Shown piece after piece: positions 16,438-23,941 of a DNA stretch of 26,560 nucleotides. Position numbers and translations under genes: made by a program. The stretch is from Oceanipulchritudo sp049975345 (GTDB lineage: Bacteria > Verrucomicrobiota > Verrucomicrobiia > Opitutales > Oceanipulchritudinaceae): assembly GCA_049975345.1 (NCBI GenBank), contig JBNGDP010000042.1:1-26560 (forward strand). Reading direction: 5' to 3'. Each line of letters opens with the position of its first letter. Position 1 is the stretch's first letter. The notes beneath the pieces are model-generated. The model had not been told where the DNA came from and did no database searches. It worked only from the letters and a program-made list of their open reading frames with translations.

Positions 16438-16566
16438 GCTTCTGTCAGGAGAAGCTAGATACCACCGTTCTGCAAATCAATCCCATATTGCCGGTCCGAA
16501 TTTTGCGGGATTTTTACAAAACCCGGAGCGGAGGAGGGGGGAGCCGTAAAAAAAAGGTAAACCCGC

Positions 16567-17316
16567 TCAGGAGCCTTCGCCGATCAAGGCTTCGTCGAAG
16601 GAGGAATTATCGTAGACGTTCTGGACATCATCGAGATCCTCGAGGGTATTGATGAGGCGGAGCAGCTTCTGGACGGTTTCCCTGTCAGCGAGCGGAGTCT
16701 CGGAACCCGGAATGTAGGCCAGCTCCGCGCTGTCCGGTTGGATGCCGGCCTCTTCAAGGGCCGAGGAAAGGCTGTCGAATTCGGTGATCGGGCAGCGGAT
16801 TTCAAAGTGGTCGGTGTTGTTGATGACATCCTCGGCCCCGTTCTCGATGGCGATTTCCATCAGTTGGTCCTCGGTGGCCTTCTCGGCGGCGATGAGGAAC
16901 TGTCCCTGACGGGTGAAGAAGTGCTGCAGGGCCCCGGGTTGGGCCAGGTTGCCGCCGTGTTTGGAAAAGGTGGAACGGACTTCGCTGGCGGCCCGGTTCT
17001 TGTTGTCCGTCGTGACTTCGACAATGATGCCGATTCCGCCGGGTCCGTATCCCTCGTAAAGGAGTTCATGGTATTCAACACCAGGCAGTTCCCCGGTGCC
17101 CTTCTTGATGGCGCGGTCGATATTATCGGCCGGCATGTTGGTCGCCTTGGCCTTGGCGATGAAGGTTCGCAGGCGCGGATTGAATTCCGGATCCCCGCCG
17201 CCGTTGCGGGCGGCAAGGGTCAAATCCTTGGAAATGGCACTGAAAATCTTTCCGCGCTTGGCATCGATGGCGGCCTTGTGCCGCTTGGTGGTGGCCCATT
17301 TGCTATGACCTGACAT
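16567..17316 (-). CDS. yebC: YebC/PmpR-family protein
   Basis: The 249-residue protein begins with GHSKWATTKRHKAAIDAKRGKIF, the hallmark of the YebC/PmpR/TACO1 family, and keeps ATNMPADNIDRAIKKG and the YEGYGPGGIGIIVE segment. Members have been described as DNA-binding regulators and, more recently, as translation factors easing ribosome stalling at proline runs. Length is typical. The ATG follows the yidC stop after only two bases, so it is translationally coupled to yidC at the end of the rpmH-rnpA-yidD-yidC run. A run of eight T on the coding strand lies shortly after its stop (about 16551-16558) without a convincing hairpin. Confidence 0.95.
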   Translation of the reverse strand: MSGHSKWATTKRHKAAIDAKRGKIFSAISKDLTLAARNGGGDPEFNPRLRTFIAKAKATNMPADNIDRAIKKGTGELPGVEYHELLYEGYGPGGIGIIVEVTTDNKNRAASEVRSTFSKHGGNLAQPGALQHFFTRQGQFLIAAEKATEDQLMEIAIENGAEDVINNTDHFEIRCPITEFDSLSSALEEAGIQPDSAELAYIPGSETPLADRETVQKLLRLINTLEDLDDVQNVYDNSSFDEALIGEGS

Positions 17317-17318
17317 GA

Positions 17319-19226
17319 TTACTTTCCGCCTTTCTTTTTGGATTTCTTTCGTTTGGAAATGAGGGGTCCGGTGGGAAGCTTCCCCTTTTTTCCTTGTTCC
17401 ATTTCAGCAATTTCCTCCTCGATGGCAATATCCTCGGCATCCCGTTTGCGGTTGGTCATCCACTGCTGGAAGATGGAGAAGCAGTTGGTGGTGGTCCAGT
17501 AGAGGACGAGGCCGCTGGAGAAATAGTAGGTGAAGGGGAAGAAGATGAAGGGCATCCACTTGATCATCTTGGTCTGCGCGTTGTCGATGGAGGGCTGCGG
17601 CATCATTTTCATCTGGAAGTACATGGAGATGACCCAGATGAAGGGGAGGAGATTGATGGCCGTACCGACCAGGGGCAGGCCGTCCCCGGGAAGCGGAATG
17701 GTGGCATCCGGCATGGAGAGGTCCTTGATCCAGAGGAACTCGGCAAAACGCAGGTCCGAGGAATTGCGCAGCAGGTTGAAGAAGGCGATGAAGATGGGGA
17801 ACTGGATCAGCACGGGCCAGCAACCGGAAAGCGGGTTGATCTTGTGCTTCTTCCAGAGCTTCATGGTCTCCTCCTGAAGCTTCTGCGGGTTGTCCTGGAA
17901 TTTTTCCCGGATTTCCTGGAGGGGCTTCTGGAGTTCCTGCATCCGCTTGGAGGCGCGGGCCGCCTTGGCGGTCAGGGGCCAGAGCAGCAACCGGATGAAA
18001 AAGGTGGTGATGATGATGGCCACCCCCCAGTTGCCGGTGAAGCTCTCGATGCCGCCCATCAGGGTGAGGAGCATCTTGGCGACAAAGCTGATAATGCCCA
18101 GGAAAAGCCCCAGGAACCATCCCAGCTGCATGACATCCTCCTGGTTCATCCCCATTTGCGACAACCGGTCGAAGCTTTTGGGCCCGGCGTAGAAGTCACC
18201 GTCCAAATTGTGCTGGTCGCCGGGTTGCAGGGTGGGAATATCAAATTCCATCGAAGCGGTGATCCCGATGGGGACCTTGCCGGTTTTCGGATCCTGCGGG
18301 AAGCGGATGCCCTTGGCGATGATGGCTTCAGCCGGGCTTTCCGGGGTGTAGATTGTCGTGAAGAACTGGTTCTTGACGGCGCCCCACTGGATGATGTCGC
18401 GCTCCTCGACCCGTTCCCGCGGCTCCCGCTTGAAGATGAACCCGCCTCCCTTGAATTTGCTGATGGGGATATTGTCGTAGTCGCCGTTGGCGAAAAACGA
18501 GGCATTCAAGTTGAAGCCCATGTAATCGGCCTCGGTGGGGGCGGCCGTCCCGAGATCGAGGTAACTTGTGGCCACGCTCAGGGGATTACCGGCGTTGTTG
18601 ATGAAGGAGGTGCGGTGCCGGATGGTGAAGGGTTCCGGGCCCTCGGCGTCCCCGCCGTTGCTCAATTCATAACTGCGCCGGATGACCAGGCCGCTGGGAA
18701 GGACGGCCTGGAAGGTGGCGCCTCGTTCCCCCCGCTCCACAAGTTCATAGAAACGGACCATGGGGGCGAGTTGGTCTCCCACGGATTGTTTCAGGTCGAG
18801 GGCCGGGTTCGTGGAAATACGGTTCAGGACGACCGGCCTGGGATTTTCAGTGGTGTGGGGATTGTCGGCATAGTACCCCTTGAGCTGGATTTCGGAAATG
18901 GCCGCGCCGTAACTGGTAAGGGTGATTTTCAGCTGTCCGTTTTCCAGCGTGATGCGGATTTCCTCCGGTTTATCCGCATCCGGGACGGGGACCTCGAGTT
19001 TTTCCGCGACCGCGGGAGGGGAGGTCAGATCCGGGACGATTTCCGCGGTTTCGGAAGCCGCCGGGGGCTCTCCCCAGGAAGATTCACCGAGGGCCCTTTC
19101 ATTTTCACGGGCCTGCTGGAGCAGCTGCTCCTGGCGGGCTTTGCTCTCCTGCATGCCGTTGTACATCATGAGGAGGAAGCCCCCGATGAGGAACAGGATC
19201 CCGAGGGTGACGCTTTTCTTATCCAT
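17319..19226 (-). CDS. yidC: Membrane protein insertase YidC
   Basis: This 635-residue Gram-negative-type YidC inserts and folds inner-membrane proteins alone or with SecYEG. It has an N-terminal transmembrane helix (about residues 7-23), a linker rich in E, P and A, a large periplasmic beta domain (about 80-345), and the five-helix conserved core starting near 365. The hydrophilic-groove arginine region FIRLLLWPLTAKAARAS and the coiled-coil cytoplasmic loop after it are present, as are the late helices with WTTTNCFSIFQQW. The C-terminus is a lysine-rich tail (KRKKSKKKGGK), a feature linked to ribosome binding in other YidC/Oxa1 proteins. It follows yidD by nine bases. Confidence 0.97.
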   Translation of the reverse strand: MDKKSVTLGILFLIGGFLLMMYNGMQESKARQEQLLQQARENERALGESSWGEPPAASETAEIVPDLTSPPAVAEKLEVPVPDADKPEEIRITLENGQLKITLTSYGAAISEIQLKGYYADNPHTTENPRPVVLNRISTNPALDLKQSVGDQLAPMVRFYELVERGERGATFQAVLPSGLVIRRSYELSNGGDAEGPEPFTIRHRTSFINNAGNPLSVATSYLDLGTAAPTEADYMGFNLNASFFANGDYDNIPISKFKGGGFIFKREPRERVEERDIIQWGAVKNQFFTTIYTPESPAEAIIAKGIRFPQDPKTGKVPIGITASMEFDIPTLQPGDQHNLDGDFYAGPKSFDRLSQMGMNQEDVMQLGWFLGLFLGIISFVAKMLLTLMGGIESFTGNWGVAIIITTFFIRLLLWPLTAKAARASKRMQELQKPLQEIREKFQDNPQKLQEETMKLWKKHKINPLSGCWPVLIQFPIFIAFFNLLRNSSDLRFAEFLWIKDLSMPDATIPLPGDGLPLVGTAINLLPFIWVISMYFQMKMMPQPSIDNAQTKMIKWMPFIFFPFTYYFSSGLVLYWTTTNCFSIFQQWMTNRKRDAEDIAIEEEIAEMEQGKKGKLPTGPLISKRKKSKKKGGK

Positions 19227-19235
19227 GCTTAAAAA

Positions 19236-19556
19236 TCATGAGTTTTCGAGGGAAGCTTCCGGATCGCCCGGTTTTGCGCAAGAACATCTCCCCGGGACCG
19301 GATCGAATCCATGCCCGCCCCAGGGGTGGCAGCGGCCGAGTCGCCGGAGGGCCAGCCAGGACCCGTGAAAGGGCCCGTGGATGCGGATCGCTTCGAGGGC
19401 ATATTCCGAGCAGGTGGGCTGGAAGCGGCAGCCGCTGCCGGGGGCCAGCACGTGCAGGACCGGGGAGACCAGGTAGCGGTAGAGGACAAGCAGCACGATC
19501 AGAAGCCCTTGCAGTGCGGAACGGATCAACCGGTGGATTGTCTTCAAGAGAGTCAT
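19236..19556 (-). CDS. yidD: Membrane protein insertion efficiency factor YidD
   Basis: The 106-residue protein has an N-terminal hydrophobic/amphipathic helix and the YidD core: YRYLVSPVL, then GSGCRFQPTCSEYALEAI with its conserved cysteines, then LRRLGRCHPWGGHGFDPVP. It assists YidC-dependent insertion at the inner membrane. Its ATG overlaps the rnpA stop in an ATGA (19553-19556), showing tight translational coupling. The C-terminal 15 residues beyond the core are not conserved. Confidence 0.96.
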   Translation of the reverse strand: MTLLKTIHRLIRSALQGLLIVLLVLYRYLVSPVLHVLAPGSGCRFQPTCSEYALEAIRIHGPFHGSWLALRRLGRCHPWGGHGFDPVPGRCSCAKPGDPEASLENS

Positions 19557-19906
19557 GCCTGGTGGGCCGGAAGGCTTTTGATCGCTCCGGCCAGGCGCCG
19601 TTCAATATCAGCGGACCGGGCGCGGGAAATGGATGGGCGGGCCACCATCACCAGGTCGCAAGAGGGGGGCAGGAGATCCTGCTGGTGGCGAAAGGCTTCC
19701 CGCATGAGGCGTCGAGCCCGGTTGCGCCGGACGGCGTTGCCAACCCTGCGGGAGGCGATGAATCCCGCGCGGCGGAGCGGGGGTTCCCGGCCAGGAAGCT
19801 CCAGAAGGTTGAGATAAAAAAATCCGCACTCCCGACGGATTCCGGAAGCGCGAATTTCATGAAAGTCGGCCTCTTTGCGCAGGTGCTGTTGCCGCGTGTA
19901 CCGCAT
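19553..19906 (-). CDS. rnpA: Ribonuclease P protein component
   Basis: The 117-residue basic protein subunit of RNase P helps the RNA enzyme remove 5' leaders from pre-tRNAs. The signature RRVGNAVRRNRARRLMRE occupies residues 53-70, preceded by the FIAS strand; an N-terminal RKEADFHEI segment matches the substrate-binding start of RnpA. The ATG at 19906 is chosen because it lies 17 bases after the rpmH stop and begins in family register; the open frame extends upstream over rpmH only as a shadow. Confidence 0.95.
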   Translation of the reverse strand: MRYTRQQHLRKEADFHEIRASGIRRECGFFYLNLLELPGREPPLRRAGFIASRRVGNAVRRNRARRLMREAFRHQQDLLPPSCDLVMVARPSISRARSADIERRLAGAIKSLPAHQA

Positions 19907-19923
19907 GGCAGCGGCCCGCGGGC

Positions 19924-20058
19924 TCAGGCACTCAGTTTGCGACGGCCGCGGGCGCGACGGGCATTGATGTTCTTGCGGCCGGCCCGGGTGGCCATCCGGG
20001 CGCGGAACCCGAACTTGCGCGCTCTCTTGAGCTTGGAAGGTCTGTATGTTGGTTGCAT
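19924..20058 (-). CDS. rpmH: 50S ribosomal protein L34
   Basis: A 44-codon gene encodes L34: it starts MQPTYRPSKLKRARKFGFRA, continues with the RMATRAGRKNINARRARGR stretch and ends KLSA. This is the complete canonical protein, very basic, of the large ribosomal subunit. AAGGAG at 20068-20073 lies nine bases before the ATG, the best SD in the window. It heads the rpmH-rnpA-yidD-yidC-yebC transcription unit. In many bacteria dnaA and oriC lie upstream; here a LOG-family gene does. Confidence 0.97.
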   Translation of the reverse strand: MQPTYRPSKLKRARKFGFRARMATRAGRKNINARRARGRRKLSA

Positions 20059-20067
20059 GATCAGCTA

Positions 20068-20118
20068 CTCCTTTGGCGAAAAAAGGATGAGAAGAAGCGC
20101 TTTTGGCATGTGTGTCAA
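20068..20118 (-). promoter_or_regulatory. Probable rpmH promoter and ribosome binding site
   Basis: On the minus strand a perfect -35 TTGACA (20113-20118) overlaps the stop codon of the preceding gene. At 17-bp spacing it is followed by TCTTCT (20090-20095), a poor -10 (3 of 6 matches). The SD AAGGAG (20068-20073) follows. The -35 and SD are convincing; the -10 is not. Confidence 0.4.
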
Positions 20119-20690
20119 GAGCGCTCGTACCATTTCTCCTCGACCTGTACGGGCACATAGCTCTCCAGATAGGGGAACAGTTCCGCGACTCCCGGAAGGG
20201 AAGCATAGAGCTGTTCCACCGCGCGCTTTGTGAATTGTTGGCTGTAAAAGCCCTCAAAAGTCGCGAACAGGGGATCGTAAAACCCCTCGTGGTTGATGAA
20301 GACGACGGGCTTCCGGTGGTACCGGAGGTACTTCAGGTTCAGCACCTCAATGATTTCCTCAAGGGTGCCGAGGCCGCCAGGAAGAGCCACAAAGGCCTCC
20401 GCCTTATCATCCATGAGGGCCTTGCGGTCGCGCAGGTCCCTGGAAACGGTGAGTTGATCGCAGTGTTCATAGGCACGGCCCATATCGTACAGCTTCTGCG
20501 GGACAACCCCGATAATGTGGCCTCCCTCCCCGCGGACGGAATCGGCCACCCGGCCCATCAGGCCGGTCCGGTTCCCCCCGAAGACAAGGGTGTGGCCCCG
20601 CCGCCCGATTTCTCTTCCCAGGGAGATGGCCAGGTCCACGTAATCCCGGGCAACCGCATCACTGGAGGACATGAACACGCAGATATTCAC
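20115..20690 (-). CDS. LOG family protein (TIGR00730-type)
   Basis: The 191-residue Rossmann-fold protein has the LOG signature: FGGNRTGLMG (38-47), RKALM (89-93) and PGGLGTLEE (104-112). Family members hydrolyse nucleoside 5'-monophosphates at the N-glycosidic bond; plant-type LOGs activate cytokinins, while the bacterial substrate is often AMP or another nucleotide. The start is GTG at 20690, supported by GGGGAG about six bases upstream. It starts 15 bases after the HPr gene and is probably co-transcribed with it. The physiological substrate here is not inferable. Confidence 0.9.
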   Translation of the reverse strand: MNICVFMSSSDAVARDYVDLAISLGREIGRRGHTLVFGGNRTGLMGRVADSVRGEGGHIIGVVPQKLYDMGRAYEHCDQLTVSRDLRDRKALMDDKAEAFVALPGGLGTLEEIIEVLNLKYLRYHRKPVVFINHEGFYDPLFATFEGFYSQQFTKRAVEQLYASLPGVAELFPYLESYVPVQVEEKWYERS

Positions 20691-20705
20691 CCTGGCTCCC
20701 CGGAA

Positions 20706-20975
20706 TCAGGATTCCTCGAACTTGCGCTCGAACAGTTTGGACATCTCCTCAAGGACCTTGTCGGCATCCTTTCCCGAGGCGCTGAAACGGAGCCTGGAGC
20801 CGTTGCCGGCGGCCAGCATCATCAGGCCCATGATCGATTTCCCATTCACCTGCTCGCTGTCCTTTTCCACCGTCACTTCAGCGGCATACTTGTTCGCCAC
20901 CCGGACGATCATGGCGGCGGGCCGCGCATGAATGCCCATCTTGTTGTTCACGGTCAATTCAATTGATTTTTCCAT
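20706..20975 (-). CDS. HPr family phosphocarrier protein
   Basis: This 89-residue HPr has the phosphorylatable histidine H16 in MGIHARPAA, and S47 in NGKSIMGLMML, equivalent to the regulatory Ser46 phosphorylated by HPr kinase in other bacteria. HPr relays phosphate from Enzyme I to PTS EIIA domains, or serves purely in regulation where no sugar PTS exists. No EI, EIIA or hprK gene is in the window, so a transport versus regulatory role is open. The C-terminus is full length. Confidence 0.95.
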   Translation of the reverse strand: MEKSIELTVNNKMGIHARPAAMIVRVANKYAAEVTVEKDSEQVNGKSIMGLMMLAAGNGSRLRFSASGKDADKVLEEMSKLFERKFEES

Positions 20976-21059
20976 TGCGAGGAGGGGTGGAGAGGTTGAA
21001 AAATGCGGGATGGGCGGGGAAAGGAAAAGAAAAAAATCGGAGACGCCGGCACGGGTGGA

Positions 21060-22880
21060 TCAGGAGGATTCCTGCTTCATGGATTTACCGAGGAAAATCC
21101 TTACATCGGCCTCCTGGCCGCCGATCAGTTGCATCCCGCGCTTGAGGGCCTTGGCCGTGGCGAGGGTCGGATTGGAGGGGTTGTCCGGGAAGATATTCTC
21201 CCGGCCGATGATATCGATCAGGCCGCTGTTCCTGAAGATCCGCAGGGCATCCTTGCGCACTTCGGATATGAGGAGGGTGCGGTTCTGCTCCCTCATGTAG
21301 CGGATCAATTCCTCCAGTGCGAGGACGCTGGTGGCATCGAGGTGGTAGGCGTTGCGCATCTTCAGGAGGACGATTTTCAGGGCCGGTTTTTCGCAGACGC
21401 GCCGCATCTGGTCGCGGAAAAGCTCGGAAGCCCCGAAAAACAGGTCCCCCTCCACATGGACGATGGAGATCTCCGGAGTGGCGGATTTCTTCTCGCGCTC
21501 AAGGGGCGTCAATTCCCCGGACTCATCGTGGGTGAATTCCGTCAACTCGGGCTGGGCGGCCTTCCGGAGGAACAGCAGGACGGACACCACGGTGCCGAGG
21601 ATGATGGCGAAATCAAGCCGGATCAGCAGGGCGGCGATGAAGGTGGAGGTGAAAACGATCCGGTCCGAACCGGTGGCGTTCCAGACAATCCGGAGAACAT
21701 GCCGGTTGATCAGGGAAAAACCGATGGCGATAACGAGAACCCCGAGCACGCTCGCTGGAATGTAACCGGTGAAGGGCCCGACCAGGTAGGCCCCGATGGC
21801 ACACAAGAGGCCCGCGATGATACTGCTCAACGGGGTTACGGCGCCACTTGCCCAGTTCAGCTGGGAGCGGGTCAGGGAACCGGAGGCCGGCACCCCCTGG
21901 TAAAAGGCGCAGGCGATGTTGGCCAGTCCCATCCCCAGCATTTCCTGGTTGGAATCAAGCCGCTGGCCCGCCCGGGAAGCCAGCGACTTGCCGATGGACA
22001 TTCCCTCGAGGACCGAGAGGAAGGCGATGACCAGGGCCACGCTGGCCAGTTCACTGACCAGGTCGGCCCGCAAGGGAGGCAGGGAGATGGTCCAGGAGGT
22101 GGCGTCAATGGCGTTCAGGGTGACGATCGGCGTGGCCCAGCCCCTGGAGGTGATCAGGCCGTTGAGGACGGTGGCCACGGAGGAGAGGACGACAAGGGTA
22201 AGGGCCACGTTGGGCAGCTTGTGGAATTTCCTGGCCAAGGCGAAATAGGTGCCCGCGGTCATCACGGAGATCAGCAGCGTTGGCCAGTGGGTGGAGGGCA
22301 GGTTCCTCAGGGTCAGCCAGATCACGGTCAGGAAGGTCGATCCATCGGGAAGCGTGAAATCAAACCCGAGGACCTTTTTCATCTGGTTGACGATGATGTA
22401 GATGGCGGCCGCCGTGATATAGCCCGTTACGACGGAGCGGGAGATATACTGGATCAGGTTGGCAATCTTGAGGAAAGCGCCAAGAACAAGAAAGATGCCG
22501 GAGAGCAGCACAACGAGGGAGATCAGCACCACTTTGTCGCTCATTTCATGGATGCCGAGTCCCAGAAAGGAGGCGAAGACGAGAACGGCCGTCGCATTGG
22601 TGGGCCCAAGGATGATAAAGCGGGATCCCGAGAACAGAGGTCCGACCATGGCCGCGATGGCGGATCCGTAAATTCCGTACTGGATGGGGAGCCCCGCAAT
22701 GGCGGCGTAGGCCATGCCTTGCGGGAAGGCGAGGAGGGCCACGTTCAGGCCCGCCCGGAGGTCCCCCCTGGCGCGCCCCGGGGAATATTCCCGCAGAGCC
22801 TTCCTCATCGGAAAATAATCGAGATGGTTCCGACGGCCGACTTCCCTGAAAAAATGTCTTATGGATGCTCCCAAACCCAA
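21060..22880 (-). CDS. SulP-family inorganic anion transporter with STAS domain
   Basis: The 606-residue inner-membrane carrier matches SulP/SLC26: YSPGRARGDLRAGLNVALLAFPQGMAYA at the first helices, many hydrophobic helices to about residue 430, then a cytoplasmic STAS domain from about 471 (ISIVHVEG) to 575. Likely substrates are sulfate, bicarbonate or other anions. The start is TTG at 22880; an ATG at 22808 would remove LDYFPMRKALREY, which aligns with the family N-terminus, so the upstream start is preferred although its SD is weak. A run of T follows its stop on the coding strand without a clear hairpin. The HPr gene lies 84 bp downstream. Confidence 0.92.
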   Translation of the reverse strand: MGLGASIRHFFREVGRRNHLDYFPMRKALREYSPGRARGDLRAGLNVALLAFPQGMAYAAIAGLPIQYGIYGSAIAAMVGPLFSGSRFIILGPTNATAVLVFASFLGLGIHEMSDKVVLISLVVLLSGIFLVLGAFLKIANLIQYISRSVVTGYITAAAIYIIVNQMKKVLGFDFTLPDGSTFLTVIWLTLRNLPSTHWPTLLISVMTAGTYFALARKFHKLPNVALTLVVLSSVATVLNGLITSRGWATPIVTLNAIDATSWTISLPPLRADLVSELASVALVIAFLSVLEGMSIGKSLASRAGQRLDSNQEMLGMGLANIACAFYQGVPASGSLTRSQLNWASGAVTPLSSIIAGLLCAIGAYLVGPFTGYIPASVLGVLVIAIGFSLINRHVLRIVWNATGSDRIVFTSTFIAALLIRLDFAIILGTVVSVLLFLRKAAQPELTEFTHDESGELTPLEREKKSATPEISIVHVEGDLFFGASELFRDQMRRVCEKPALKIVLLKMRNAYHLDATSVLALEELIRYMREQNRTLLISEVRKDALRIFRNSGLIDIIGRENIFPDNPSNPTLATAKALKRGMQLIGGQEADVRIFLGKSMKQESS

Positions 22881-22985
22881 GGCTGCTTCGCTAACGTTCA
22901 GGTTGGCAAATAAGGAACGGCTGCTTCTTTAGGCAAATTTATTCTCGTCATTCACCACGAGGTCTGCCGTTTAGAGCCTTTGGTT

Positions 22986-23600
22986 ATGCTCGCGGCCCTT
23001 GTCTACATCCTTGCCGTTCTTGTGGCGAACCTCACAGCGACCCTTTTCCTTCCCTTTGAAATCGCTCCGGGAACCGGCATCCTCGTCTCCGTGGGGACCC
23101 TTGTCTTCGGGATCACCTTCACCCAGCGTGACCTGATGCACCGGCAGGGGCGTCCCTTTGTCTACAAGGTCATCTTCCTTTCCGCGATTCTCAACCTCCT
23201 GATGCTGGCCAGCCTGCGGTATATCTGGGGGGCGCACCTGCTGGGTCTCCTGGCCGGCCTTGGCTGGGACTGGTTGCGCGAGGCCACGGCCATGCTCATG
23301 GAAAACGGCTGGCGGGTCTTCCTCGCCTCCTTTCTCGCCATCATCATTGCGGAAAGCGCGGACACGGAAATCTTCCACCATTACCGGCAGCGATCCTGGG
23401 TGGGCCGGGTGACCCGCTCCAACCTCGTGAGCATTCCCACCGATTCGATTCTGTTCAACCTCGTGGCCTTTGCGGGAAGCGCCTTCTTTCCGCCCCTCGT
23501 GCTGGTCAAGGTCGTCCTCGGCGAGATCGTGGCCAAGTTCCTTGTCGGGATCCTGTACGCCCTCGCGTTCCGCAAGCGGCGGGACCGGGGCGCGGCCTAA
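22986..23600 (+). CDS. VUT family (YhhQ/DUF165) transporter, probable queuosine-precursor uptake
   Basis: The roughly 204-residue integral membrane protein has five to six hydrophobic helices and the VUT family marks: QRDLMHRQGR after helix 2, the acidic ESADTEIFH in a later helix, and RSNLVSIPTDSILF near residue 145. E. coli YhhQ imports preQ0/preQ1, so queuosine-precursor transport is the family-based guess. ATG 22986 is preferred; a TTG two codons earlier is in frame. No preQ1 riboswitch could be recognised in the 100 bp shared with the divergent SulP gene. The stop overlaps by four bases the 3' end of the convergent small gene. Confidence 0.85.
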   Translation: MLAALVYILAVLVANLTATLFLPFEIAPGTGILVSVGTLVFGITFTQRDLMHRQGRPFVYKVIFLSAILNLLMLASLRYIWGAHLLGLLAGLGWDWLREATAMLMENGWRVFLASFLAIIIAESADTEIFHHYRQRSWVGRVTRSNLVSIPTDSILFNLVAFAGSAFFPPLVLVKVVLGEIVAKFLVGILYALAFRKRRDRGAA

Positions 23601-23836
23601 CCCTTGGACTCCTGCGCCGGACGGCGGGAGGCGCGCCAACTGTCCCGGTGCTTGCGGATCCAGTCCAGAAGGGCGCGCTCGAATCCGATATCCTTGCCGG
23701 CCTTTTCCGATTCCAGCCACTTGTGCTTCAGGATTTCCTCCCGCTCCGCAAGGAATTCCTTGTAAAGGCTCGACCGCTCAAGGACCGTTTTATCCTTGAT
23801 CGTGGAATCGCGACTCTTCTTCGGGGAACTCATCAT
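23597..23836 (-). CDS. Small conserved-looking protein of unknown function
   Basis: A 79-residue protein from ATG 23836; a TTG at 23869 would give 90. The N-terminus is hydrophilic and Lys/Ser-rich. The core, ERSSLYKEFLAEREEILKHK followed by WLESEKAGKDIGFERALLDW, is helical and charged, without Cys or membrane segment. The HKWLESEKAGKDIG stretch recalls the C-terminal segment of DUF4032-type proteins, but I cannot confirm this. The stop overlaps the convergent VUT gene by four bases, and it lies downstream of mrp on the same strand with a 105-bp gap. Function unknown. Confidence 0.7.
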   Translation of the reverse strand: MMSSPKKSRDSTIKDKTVLERSSLYKEFLAEREEILKHKWLESEKAGKDIGFERALLDWIRKHRDSWRASRRPAQESKG

Positions 23837-23941
23837 GGGTCTGACTTCGGACCATTGGTGGACATGCAAGGGAATTTTCCCGTCATGATGATAGGCATTC
23901 GCATGGCCGCAATCACTATTTTCCCGAGCTTGTCCTTCTTC

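Noticed and set aside
16501..16566. Rho-independent terminator after yebC
   Set aside because: A run of eight T on the coding strand is present, but I could not draw a stable hairpin directly before it.
17394..19232. A 612-codon plus-strand frame opposite yidC
   Set aside because: The translation is biased to Gly, Asp, Glu and His as expected for an antisense frame; yidC on the other strand is unambiguous.
20059..20114. Replication origin next to rpmH
   Set aside because: Only 56 bp, with no cluster of DnaA boxes or AT-rich unwinding region; dnaA is absent from the window.
21003..22913. A 636-codon open frame on the plus strand opposite the SulP gene
   Set aside because: It is the high-GC shadow of a clear membrane transporter: the translation is Gly/Asp/Gln-rich low complexity with no domain, while the minus strand encodes a full SulP with STAS.
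22881..22985. A preQ1 riboswitch upstream of the VUT transporter
   Set aside because: I could not find a preQ1-I-like stem with A-rich tail or other known aptamer pattern in the 100-bp gap.
22971..23720. A 249-codon minus-strand frame across the VUT gene
   Set aside because: Composition is rich in Gly, Arg and Pro without motif, while the opposite strand encodes conserved VUT helices and motifs.
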